From Candidatus Microgenomates bacterium (GTDB taxonomy: Bacteria; Patescibacteriota; Microgenomatia; Levybacterales; UBA12049), in assembly GCA_025451195.1 (NCBI GenBank), contig JANWKV010000057.1:1-39551 (forward strand): DNA of 39,551 nt, written 5' to 3'. A model generated the notes under the pieces. The model ran no database searches. It saw only the letters and a program-made list of their open reading frames with translations, and was not told where the DNA came from. This document shows positions 17,340 to 24,501 of the stretch, piece after piece (positions within the stretch are counted from its first letter, which is position 1; every line of letters starts with the position of its first letter). The position numbers and the translations under genes were made by a program.

Positions 17340-19064
17340 CACGCTTGGAATTGAAGAGTAAATCTGCTTCATTTGGCCTACTGTAACAATCTCTTTATTA
17401 GGCGCAACTCTATTTAATTCATCATCTATGGCTTTTTTAATTTCTGCAAGAGGCTCTATGTACTTTGGACTGTCAAAACTTAATCTTTTATCTTGAAGTT
17501 TTGGGTGCAACCCTAAACCCATGAAAAAATCCCGCCTAATTTTTTTGTTCCCTTTTCTAAATTTATACTGCGCTAAGGTTGCAAAGGAAATTGTATCTAT
17601 AGTTTTTTCATTTGCTTCTTGTTGCTTCCCCTCATTCCCTTCAAAGTCTTTTTCTAGTGTTTTTAGTTCTTGTTCCAACGGCTGTTTTTGATTTTTATAC
17701 TCTTCATCGCTTAAAAGACTACCATCACTATTAGCAGGAGAAATTTTCAGTTGCAATAGGTTTTGAAGTCTTTGTTTTACTTCATTAAGAACGCGTTTCT
17801 TTGCTTCTATGGCGGCTTCTTGATAATCAACTTCTCTATTATCCATTAATTGTATTTGCTCTATTGCCCACTCAAGAAAAGAATCTGGTAAATCAATTTT
17901 ACCTAACTTTTCCAAAACCTGATCTTCAAGTTTATCCACCCTTAGACCTTTCTCAAAACAATTATGATTTTTCTTTTTCCCGCAACGGTAATACTCATAA
18001 TGTAAAACAGTTGGTTTTTCCATATCTGCAACAAGAGTGCCACAAGCAGTACATTTATTTTTATTGTTCTTGCTTAAGGAAAATTTTAATTTACATTTTT
18101 TACAAATAACTTGCCATTTCTCTTCTGCTATTACTCCTGAATCACAAATCCCGCACCTCATAAGAGAAGAATAAGCAAATTCATGGTTTTTTAATTTATA
18201 TTGACTTCTTCTTCCAAGCTTAATTTGGATTTCATCAAAAACTTCTGGATCAACTGCTTTTTCATGTTTACCCTCAAACCATTGACCGCTATATTCAAAT
18301 TTCCCTGCATAAAATGGATTTGTTAATACCCAATAAATCATTCCTATTGTTAGGGGTTTACCACCAAGTCTCTTCTTTTGCCTTGTGCGGTAGTGCCATT
18401 CGTCTTTAGCAAGTCTATGTATCTCTACAACAGGAATTCCCTCATAAAATAACTCAAACACCCTTTTAATAAATGTAAAGCGTTCTGGATCGATTAAAAT
18501 ACGTCTAAAACCACTTTCTGTAGCTCTATCGTTGAGATACCCTTCTGGAGCAACACCTGGCCTCCATCCATCTCGTAACTTCTTTTCCAGTCCTCTTTTT
18601 ACAGCAATACTTTTATCATCAGAATCCTTTTTAGAATTGGCAAACTCAAGAGTTAATAGCCATTTATCTTCAGGACTGTCGCGGTAAATTCTAAAAGGGG
18701 TTCTAATTTCTAAAAGTTTCTTCCTGTCCATAAGATCAATTACGCGGCCGCCATCTGTCATGTTTCTACAAATCCTATTAGGATGCCATGTTAAAATTGC
18801 ATTTGCCTCTCCTTTTTCAATTCTTTCAAGCATTTGGTTAAATATTTCTCTTCCCTGAGTGTGTGCTGACTTAGACTCCTCAAAGTCTGCAATTGCTTTT
18901 ATTTTGTGTCGTGCTTCCATTCCATCCAATACATAAGCCTGCTCCTCTAAAGAAGCCGCCTGTCTTTCTTTGTTGTCCTCTGAGCTTTTCCTTCTATATC
19001 TAAAATAACGTAGAGTATTTTCTGTATCCATAAATTCAATAATGGCCGTCTTAGTTGTACTCAA
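17328..19064 (-). CDS. Large serine recombinase (resolvase/integrase with recombinase and zinc-ribbon domains)
   Basis: YRRKSSEDNKERQAASLEEQ, ILTWHPNRICRNMTDGG, RDGWRPGVAPEGYLN, TIGMIYWVLTNPFYAGKFEYSGQW, CGICDSG...CKKCKLKF...CTACG, C-terminal coiled-coil. Confidence 0.95.
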   Translation of the reverse strand: MSTTKTAIIEFMDTENTLRYFRYRRKSSEDNKERQAASLEEQAYVLDGMEARHKIKAIADFEESKSAHTQGREIFNQMLERIEKGEANAILTWHPNRICRNMTDGGRVIDLMDRKKLLEIRTPFRIYRDSPEDKWLLTLEFANSKKDSDDKSIAVKRGLEKKLRDGWRPGVAPEGYLNDRATESGFRRILIDPERFTFIKRVFELFYEGIPVVEIHRLAKDEWHYRTRQKKRLGGKPLTIGMIYWVLTNPFYAGKFEYSGQWFEGKHEKAVDPEVFDEIQIKLGRRSQYKLKNHEFAYSSLMRCGICDSGVIAEEKWQVICKKCKLKFSLSKNNKNKCTACGTLVADMEKPTVLHYEYYRCGKKKNHNCFEKGLRVDKLEDQVLEKLGKIDLPDSFLEWAIEQIQLMDNREVDYQEAAIEAKKRVLNEVKQRLQNLLQLKISPANSDGSLLSDEEYKNQKQPLEQELKTLEKDFEGNEGKQQEANEKTIDTISFATLAQYKFRKGNKKIRRDFFMGLGLHPKLQDKRLSFDSPKYIEPLAEIKKAIDDELNRVAPNKEIVTVGQMKQIYSSIPSVLRG

Positions 19065-19132
19065 CCCAATTGCTTGAATTGTCTAAGACAGCCATTAAAA
19101 ATAGCAATTGGTAAAAGTTGAGTACACCTTAA

Positions 19133-19312
19133 TTATTTACTTTCTTTTGGCTTTTTGTCAAATCGTTTTGGCAAATTTTTCCCATAAACTGTTTTTACTA
19201 ATACAATTAAACGTGTCCCAAATTCAACTGCTTGTTGATTTGTAAGTGTTATTCCATAGTTTTTAAAATAAAGATTTTTAAATTGCTTAACTGCCTCTTC
19301 TTCTAGTTGCAT
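19133..19312 (-). CDS. Small hypothetical protein (59 aa) upstream of the recombinase
   Basis: Read by eye: MQLEEEAVKQFKNLYFKNYGITLTNQQAVEFGTRLIVLVKTVYGKNLPKRFDKKPKESK; not in the supplied ORF track. Confidence 0.65.
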   Translation of the reverse strand: MQLEEEAVKQFKNLYFKNYGITLTNQQAVEFGTRLIVLVKTVYGKNLPKRFDKKPKESK

Positions 19313-19313
19313 A

Positions 19314-19475
19314 TTATTGCATGTTTTCTTTTGCTACCTCGTCTGCAATTAACCCCTCTACAAGTGTTTTAATGGTCATAGATCGCTTTGCAGCTAGTAT
19401 CCTGATCATTTGATGGTATCCAATATCAATAACTATCTGTTTTGTCTTTTTTTCCTCGATTTCTCGATTTCTCAT
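19314..19475 (-). CDS. Small ribbon-helix-helix-like protein (53 aa)
   Basis: Read by eye: MRNREIEEKKTKQIVIDIGYHQMIRILAAKRSMTIKTLVEGLIADEVAKENMQ; not in ORF track; 1 bp from the next gene. Confidence 0.6.
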   Translation of the reverse strand: MRNREIEEKKTKQIVIDIGYHQMIRILAAKRSMTIKTLVEGLIADEVAKENMQ

Positions 19476-19727
19476 TTGATTGTCCTTCCTCCCTATAACT
19501 CTTAATATTCTCCAAGTACCTCCTATACCTAACCTCTTCTTAGATGAATAGCCGTGTATACTCCGCGTTAAGTTGTTGCAATTTAAGAAGTAGTCGCGGC
19601 TTGATTACCGCCCATGTACTTTCTTGCTTACTGTGTTGTTCTCGGGTCGGGAAGTCTACGTTTCAACCCTCCACAGATGCGGTAGACGAGTTGCAGTTAC
19701 CAACCTGCTGCTCTATCCCATTAAAAA

Positions 19728-19783
19728 ATACCTCACTCGTTTGTGGCTAGGCGGGAAGACCTAGCAACAAACCAATGAGGTAT
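19728..19783 (-). terminator. Long hairpin followed by T-run on the minus strand
   Basis: ATACCTCA/TGAGGTAT, TTTGT/ACAAA, CTAGG/CCTAG nested pairing; minus strand reads ...TGAGGTATTTTTTAA. Confidence 0.55.
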
Positions 19784-19811
19784 GAGTTGATATTCTTCCC
19801 GATTTTGCCAC

Positions 19812-19833
19812 AAAAAAAACGCCCTAAGGCGTC
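19812..19833 (-). terminator. Intrinsic terminator of the 21.9-19.9 kb minus-strand cluster
   Basis: Minus strand GACGCC TTAG GGCGTT TTTTTT. Confidence 0.75.
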
Positions 19834-19909
19834 TCTTGATCGCTAATGCCAGCTTGTTTCTTGCTGGTTCTGCACTTATCACTAAGTGTATTGTTACTTT
19901 ACCAAAGCA

Positions 19910-20158
19910 TTATTGTCTTGTCAAATCTAATTGTGAAGTGCCTTGATTTTTCGATAATTCTGTTTTATAACCACAGGGACAACCAATAGAAAAACACTGA
20001 CCAAATTGCCCATATAAAATTGTTGTGCCAATTGGTAGTCCTTTACCATTAAATCTCTTTATGTAAGTTATTGTACCTGAGGAATCAATACTCCCTAAAA
20101 CTTGTTGTTGCATGTGCACTAAATTATTTGGGCAAGTTATAAGAGTTCCTTCATTCAT
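19910..20158 (-). CDS. Hypothetical protein (start reset to MNEGTLI)
   Basis: Overlaps the upstream gene stop by a few nt; two CxC/C motifs (TCPNN, IGCPCGYKTE). Confidence 0.5.
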   Translation of the reverse strand: MNEGTLITCPNNLVHMQQQVLGSIDSSGTITYIKRFNGKGLPIGTTILYGQFGQCFSIGCPCGYKTELSKNQGTSQLDLTRQ

Positions 20159-20738
20159 ATTTTTTTTCTTCAACAATTTCAATTTTAAGTATATCATCTT
20201 TTTCGCCTGCAATTATATTTTTTTGTGCCTCAATCATCCCATGATGCCATCTTAAGAGTGAAAGAGCACCAGTAGGATTAAATTTACCTAATACCCGCTG
20301 TTGCAATCTCAGTTTTTGTAATGTTTTTAATTTACTAATATAAGCGGAAAATTCTGGATGCTCAAGCTCATTTGTTTCTAAAGTTTTTTTCTTTGCCCAA
20401 ATTGACAATGTCTCATCATCAAAATCAAGCATAAGGGCTAATTCTTCAAAAAATGGCATGCGCATTTTTGTAAAACAATCTTCAAAATATTTTTGCGTTT
20501 TGGAAATTATTTCTTTTTGTCTTTGGCACAATAGGCATGGTCTACCAGCAGTCCCATTTTTATTTGTATCCTGTGCAACTCCTTGAGTAATTTGCCCTTT
20601 TTCATCTCGTAGGATGCCCTGTGGCGAAATTTTTAATTCTTTCTCGACCATTATTTCATCTGGAACCTCAACGGAGAGCATTTGATCAACAATGGGGACA
20701 CTTTGGGTAGAATCCATAACAGGTATACTATACAACAA
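20151..20738 (-). CDS. Terminase small subunit-like / DNA-packaging-like protein
   Basis: KYFEDC...MPFFEELALMLDFDDETLSIWAKK...FSAYISKLKTLQKLRLQQRVLGKFNPTGALSLLRWHHGM resembles the small terminase fold family. Confidence 0.5.
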   Translation of the reverse strand: MLYSIPVMDSTQSVPIVDQMLSVEVPDEIMVEKELKISPQGILRDEKGQITQGVAQDTNKNGTAGRPCLLCQRQKEIISKTQKYFEDCFTKMRMPFFEELALMLDFDDETLSIWAKKKTLETNELEHPEFSAYISKLKTLQKLRLQQRVLGKFNPTGALSLLRWHHGMIEAQKNIIAGEKDDILKIEIVEEKKYE

Positions 20739-20752
20739 ATTCTAATGATATT

Positions 20753-21229
20753 TTAGTAAGCTGCGGTAGGGGTATTTGCAGTACCATATGTTTGACTACA
20801 GTAAGTTCCCTCGCTCATTACATCTTGTGGTGTAACATTGTTATTTGTCCAACTTTTAAATTGTTCCTCTGTATAATGGCTAAAAATATAGTCGCCAATA
20901 CATTTACATTCTGCATAAGTTGCGTTGTGATTAACACAATTATTTATTGAGGAATCTTCACTCCAAGGATCAACAGTTGGGCTTACAAAATAATCCCCAC
21001 TGCTTACTTGAGAAGGATATGATTGTGCTGGAATTGTGTTAGAATAATTTTGTGCATTACTTTGGTGAGAAGTGTAAATTAGTACGATTATAATAATTAC
21101 TACAAATCCAACTCCAAGAAGCATTAAAAAAGGTAAGATAAGTTGAGGGTAATAAAAGAAAAATATTAGTAACAATATCCCAATAAATAATCCAAAAGTC
21201 ATATTAATTACTTGTAAAGCGATACACAA
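20753..21229 (-). CDS. Small membrane protein with Cys-containing exported tail
   Basis: Two hydrophobic segments then NNCVNHNATYAECKCIGDYIFSHYTEEQF. Confidence 0.6.
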   Translation of the reverse strand: MCIALQVINMTFGLFIGILLLIFFFYYPQLILPFLMLLGVGFVVIIIIVLIYTSHQSNAQNYSNTIPAQSYPSQVSSGDYFVSPTVDPWSEDSSINNCVNHNATYAECKCIGDYIFSHYTEEQFKSWTNNNVTPQDVMSEGTYCSQTYGTANTPTAAY

Positions 21230-21600
21230 AGATTTTGAGCATCGGTTTGTTGTTTTTCTAATAATCCAATTTCATCAGCAGAAAGATGACATTGTAGATT
21301 TTTAATTTGGTCATCTGAATAGCCTAACTGTTTGCATTCTGCTTCACCAGTTTGCTGATAATCTTGGTGTGCCTGATTTAAGCAATCTGTTAACTTTTGT
21401 GAATTGGTTGTCTCTCTATAAATAACAACAGGAGTAGGGGTTAACGTCGGAATAGTAGTTGGCGTGGCTAGAGCTATAGTAGGAGTAACTTTTGCTGAAG
21501 CGAGTAACCTATCTTTATTAGGTAGGTAGACTACAAAATAATATCCAATTGCAAGCGCAACAATTAAACAAGAGATTGCAATTATTTTTTGGTTATTCAT
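21208..21600 (-). CDS. Single-pass membrane protein with Thr/Pro linker and Cys-containing C-terminus
   Basis: N-terminal TM; TPTIALATPTTIPTLTPTPVV; C-terminal Cys residues. Confidence 0.6.
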   Translation of the reverse strand: MNNQKIIAISCLIVALAIGYYFVVYLPNKDRLLASAKVTPTIALATPTTIPTLTPTPVVIYRETTNSQKLTDCLNQAHQDYQQTGEAECKQLGYSDDQIKNLQCHLSADEIGLLEKQQTDAQNLCVSLYK

Positions 21601-21608
21601 ATAGCATC

Positions 21609-21935
21609 TTAATTACAAACATTTTGGCAAACTTGATGACAATTACTAGGTGTTGGAGTACTTGTTGGTTGTGGACTGTTTTGGGAGGTTTGAGGAGTAT
21701 TTGTAGGAGTAATTATATTAGTGTTAGATTGCAACTGGGTAGGTGAAGTCACAGGATTAACCTGCACATTTTGCTCAGATGTTATTGGCTTTGTGTTCAA
21801 TTGGGTTGGAGTAATGCCTACTAAACTGGTATCTGCTTTGCTAAAAAGAGTAGGCTTAGCAATTAACAATATAAAAACTAAGACAGCGGAAGTAATGGCG
21901 GAAATAAAAACAAGTTTCTTATTAAAAAACCGCAT
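21609..21935 (-). CDS. Single-pass membrane protein with Thr/Pro/Ser-rich region and Cys tail
   Basis: N-terminal TM; TPTNTPQTSQNSPQPTSTPTPSNCHQVCQNVCN. Confidence 0.6.
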   Translation of the reverse strand: MRFFNKKLVFISAITSAVLVFILLIAKPTLFSKADTSLVGITPTQLNTKPITSEQNVQVNPVTSPTQLQSNTNIITPTNTPQTSQNSPQPTSTPTPSNCHQVCQNVCN

Positions 21936-22053
21936 ATAGCGGGCAGCAACGAGATTTTAACATAATAAAAAAAAGATAGCAAGCAGAATACGAGGCTAAA
22001 TAGAAACATACAGTGGGTTTATAGTAAGGTAACTAATTGTTACCCTTTTTGGT

Positions 22054-22266
22054 GTGGCTACCAAAAATGATAAAGAGCTAGGAAATAGAATACAAAAATT
22101 GAGGAAAAAAACAGGATTAAAACAACATGAGCTTGCAGAAAAAGTAGGAGTAAGTGCAAAATATATACAGTATATAGAAGCAGGAACTCGGCAACCCTCC
22201 CTAAAAACACTTTATAAAATTGCAATTGCTCTAGGTGTAAAAGTAAAAGACATTTTCCCCTTTTAA
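22054..22266 (+). CDS. XRE-family HTH transcriptional regulator
   Basis: GNRIQKLRKKTGLKQHELAEKVGVSAKYIQYIEAGTRQPSLKTLYKIAIALGVKVKDIF; GTG start. Confidence 0.9.
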   Translation: MATKNDKELGNRIQKLRKKTGLKQHELAEKVGVSAKYIQYIEAGTRQPSLKTLYKIAIALGVKVKDIFPF

Positions 22267-22410
22267 TTAATATTGCAAGTGATACCGTTAGATATACTTT
22301 GATAGTTAGTGGGAATTTGAGGCTATTTTGCTCCTAAACGGATTGCCCTAAAAGGATATTGAAATTTGACAAAATCAGTAAAATTCTGATTAAAATAACT
22401 TTGGGGAGGT

Positions 22411-22440
22411 TTTTAGTTTCTTTAAAAAGAAACTAAAAAC
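22411..22440. repeat. Near-perfect palindrome
   Basis: TTTTTAGTTTCTTT AA AAAGAAACTAAAAA. Confidence 0.85.
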
Positions 22441-22510
22441 TAATAAATTGAAGCTAAACTGCCCGATTAGCTTGACAAATGGCTCTGGAACTGTTAAATA
22501 TAATAATCCA

Positions 22511-22548
22511 TCGATAAGCTAATGCTTCTCGGCGGATTTTTTGTACTT
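22511..22548 (+). terminator. Intrinsic terminator hairpin (possibly bidirectional, also behind tRNA-Ser)
   Basis: AATCC-at-CGA-t-AAGC taat GCTT-c-TCG-gc-GGATTTTTT. Confidence 0.7.
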
Positions 22549-22585
22549 TAAAATCGTAAACCAATTTAATAAAAGTAAACAAACG

Positions 22586-22677
22586 CAGTGGGTAGGAGAT
22601 TCGAACTCCTATCATGAAGAGCTAAGTTGCTCTAATCCTTTCCAGGGATTTCGCTTTTCCATTTAAGCTAACCCACT
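22586..22677 (-). tRNA. tRNA-Ser (anticodon GGA)
   Basis: AGTGGGT..AGCTTAAATGGAAAAGC..AATCC CTGGAAA GGATT..long variable arm GAGC AACTTA GCTC..AGGAG TTCGAAT CTCCT..ACCCACT G. Confidence 0.95.
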
Positions 22678-22712
22678 GATGTTTACTTGATAATCTTGAT
22701 TTACGATTTCGG

Positions 22713-22938
22713 ATGGAAGAGCCGAGAGGTCTCTTACGTTAGTTTTTCCCTAACGTGTATGTATAGGGCATAGCGACTCCAAATACAAATGGGGTCGCTT
22801 TGTTTTTATGCACATACTGCATAAGGTTACTGTTATATATCCCACATTTGCCTCACCGTCCTTTCTAGATCAAGTTGATCTAAATGGTAAAAGAATGCTT
22901 GATCTGAAAGTAAGGGCGAGACCCTCGGACTCTTCCAT
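22713..22938. ncRNA. Candidate multi-hairpin structured RNA closed by a 20-bp terminal helix (strand unresolved)
   Basis: ATGGAAGAG-CCGAG-a-GGTCTC (22713-22733) pairs with GAGACC-CTCGG-a-CTCTTCCAT (22918-22938); internal hairpins ACGTTAG/CTAACGT, GCGACTCC/GGGGTCGC, ATGCA/TGCAT, TAGATCAA/TTGATCTA. Confidence 0.65.
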
Positions 22939-23021
22939 GAAAACCATAAATTTTTAAAGAACCTTCTTGCTTCCTGTCTTAATTTTTAAGAATACTTTAT
23001 GTCAATTCCAACATTTTTCAA

Positions 23022-23325
23022 TAAAAAAACCAGCTCATTATGGCTGGCTTGGTACCTCAATAACCAAAAAACCGCTTAGGCAGCTTATGATCGATTGGTT
23101 ATTTAAGTCGCTATCGGTGTACCGCCACAACCTAAATATATTACTCGTCTGCACCATTCTTTTATATCCTTTCTCTCTAACGTTACTCTCCAATGTTTAA
23201 AACAAAAATCGCTACTTATACCTGCAGAGTTTTGCGAACTCTGCGGATAAAAATAGCGATTAAAATAATCCCCAAAAATCGCAATTTTTTTCTGCAGGCG
23301 TCTCTCCTTTGAGACTTCTTATAAA
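23022..23325 (-). ncRNA. Candidate orphan non-coding RNA with its own promoter-like sequence and terminator
   Basis: Minus-strand TTGACG-N17-TAGTAT (23329-23357), no ORF, strong hairpins (AATCGCTA..GCAGAGTT/AACTCTGC..TAGCGATT; GTCTC/GAGAC), ends CCAGC..GCTGGTTTTTTT (23022-23047). Confidence 0.45.
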
Positions 23326-23463
23326 AATATACTAGTTCAACCCTTTTTTTTCGTCAAGAACTTAGAGTATTATTTCTTTTTCGTGTCAAATTTTCTATAA
23401 CTTTATTTCTTGGGTATTTTTTACGGTATAGTAGGTTTTGAAGTGGACTCTAGGGAACTAAAA

Positions 23464-23495
23464 TAGGTTCTAATTTCTTCAATCCCCCGCAACCA
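23464..23495. repeat. Internal att-like repeat copy A (tRNA-fMet 3' end CCCCGCAACCA)
   Basis: TAGGTTCTAATTTCTTCAATCCCCCGCAACCA aligns without gaps to TAGGCTCTGATTACTTCCAATCCCCGCAACA at 24467 (25/31 by eye). Confidence 0.65.
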
Positions 23496-23606
23496 AGGCA
23501 TTAAAGAAAAATCTACCAAGATTTTTCTTCCGTCTTGGCTCCGCTGGTATGGACAAAGTGAATATAATAGCGGAGCACCTTCAACATCTTCTGATAGTAT
23601 TGTTTT

Positions 23607-23873
23607 ATGTTTTATTACATCTATATCCTCTATAGCCTTAAAGATCATAAATTTTATACGGGAATCTCCCACGATTTAAGAAAAAGATTAAAAGAACATA
23701 ATTCTGGTAAAAATATTTCGACAAGCTATAGAAGACCTTTTAAATTAATCTACTATGAAGCTTATCCTCTCAAAAGAGACGCTCAAGCAAGAGAAGTATA
23801 TCTTAAAACAAGCATGGGAAAACGCGTATTAAAAAAACAGCTATCAAACTATTTATTAACCTTAGACAGGTAA
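23607..23873 (+). CDS. GIY-YIG nuclease family protein (UvrC N-terminal-like)
   Basis: YYIYILYSLKDHKFYTGISHDLRKRLKEHNSGKNISTSYRRPFKLIYYEAY..REVYLKTSMGKRVLKKQL. Confidence 0.95.
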   Translation: MFYYIYILYSLKDHKFYTGISHDLRKRLKEHNSGKNISTSYRRPFKLIYYEAYPLKRDAQAREVYLKTSMGKRVLKKQLSNYLLTLDR

Positions 23874-23930
23874 TTCCCGCACTAAACAAAAGTCCTTGTA
23901 AAGTCCTTAAATTAGTGCTATCATAGGTTT

Positions 23931-24191
23931 ATGAATACGCAACAATCACAAATTAAGGTTAATATTCCTCTTCCTCTCAAGGATTATCTTGAAAGTAGAG
24001 CCAGTAAATTTGGCATGCCTCTGGCAGGCTATATAAAACACCTTATTCTCAAGGATGTTGCGGATATGGACTATCCTACCTACCAAGCTTCCGAACAAAC
24101 AGAACAAGCATATAAAAAAGCTCTTGAAGAATACGATGCAGGCAAAACAATAAAAGTAGACGATATTGATAAATTCTTTAATGATCTTTAA
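23931..24191 (+). CDS. RHH antitoxin-like protein
   Basis: SQIKVNIPLPLKDYLESRASKFGMPLAGYIKHLILKDV; immediately upstream of RelE-like toxin. Confidence 0.75.
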   Translation: MNTQQSQIKVNIPLPLKDYLESRASKFGMPLAGYIKHLILKDVADMDYPTYQASEQTEQAYKKALEEYDAGKTIKVDDIDKFFNDL

Positions 24192-24199
24192 ATTATGAT

Positions 24200-24469
24200 A
24201 TGGATTTTTCTTTTTCTACCGAAGTTGCCAATCAGTTTAAAAAAATAAAACAGAAACAACCTCAGCTTCTCAAAAAAATTCAAAAGCAATTAATACTTTT
24301 TAAGACAAATATACGTCATCCTTCCCTACGCACTCACAAACTTAAAGGAAACCTATCTAATACCTGGAGTATTTCTGTGGAGGATAACATACGACTTATC
24401 TACGTTATTAAAGACAATAAAGCAATATTCTTAAAAATTGGAACTCATGAAGAAGTATACAGAAAGTAG
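24200..24469 (+). CDS. RelE/YafQ-family mRNA interferase toxin
   Basis: FSTEVANQFKKIKQKQPQLLKKIQKQL...RTHKLKGNLSNTWSISVEDNIRLIYVIKDNKAIFLKIGTHEEVYRK. Confidence 0.88.
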   Translation: MDFSFSTEVANQFKKIKQKQPQLLKKIQKQLILFKTNIRHPSLRTHKLKGNLSNTWSISVEDNIRLIYVIKDNKAIFLKIGTHEEVYRK

Positions 24470-24498
24470 GCTCTGATTACTTCCAATCCCCGCAACAC
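24467..24498. repeat. att-like repeat copy B at the right end of the island
   Basis: AGGCT-N-...TCCaAtCCCCGCAACAC, same spacing as the tRNA-fMet 3' exon (17312-17342). Confidence 0.65.
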
Positions 24499-24501
24499 AA
24501 A

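Larger units (their letters stand above)
17332..24498. mobile_element. Putative serine-recombinase integrative element or accretion of elements in the tRNA-fMet 3' end
   Basis: Recombinase gene ends inside the tRNA 3' exon; CCCCGCAACAC at 17332-17342 recurs at 24488-24498 within a 31-nt imperfect repeat (22/31 by eye); accessory gene content between. Confidence 0.65.

Noticed and set aside
19620-19720. A further tRNA on the minus strand (GGGATAGAGCAGCAGGTTGGTAACTGC...)
   Set aside because: D-arm-like hairpin present but no consistent anticodon stem, T-arm or acceptor pairing could be built.
19544-19750. Plus-strand 68-aa ORF
   Set aside because: Cys-rich, no recognizable features, covers structured non-coding sequence; not called.
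22713-22938. Possible M-box or RNase P RNA (minus strand GGTGAGGC..GGATATA; GGAAGAGTCCGAGGG)
   Set aside because: Only short motif resemblance; the 20-bp terminal helix and hairpin order do not fit either family by eye.
23050-23325. Possible second T-box (GTGGCGGTACACCGATAGCG)
   Set aside because: Does not match the T-box core closely and no synthetase or biosynthetic gene follows on that strand; left as an orphan RNA candidate.
23421-23672. Minus-strand ORF of 83 aa overlapping the GIY-YIG start
   Set aside because: Contains antisense tRNA-like WLRGIEEIRTYF and overlaps hairpins and a clear GIY-YIG start; looks like a spurious ORF.
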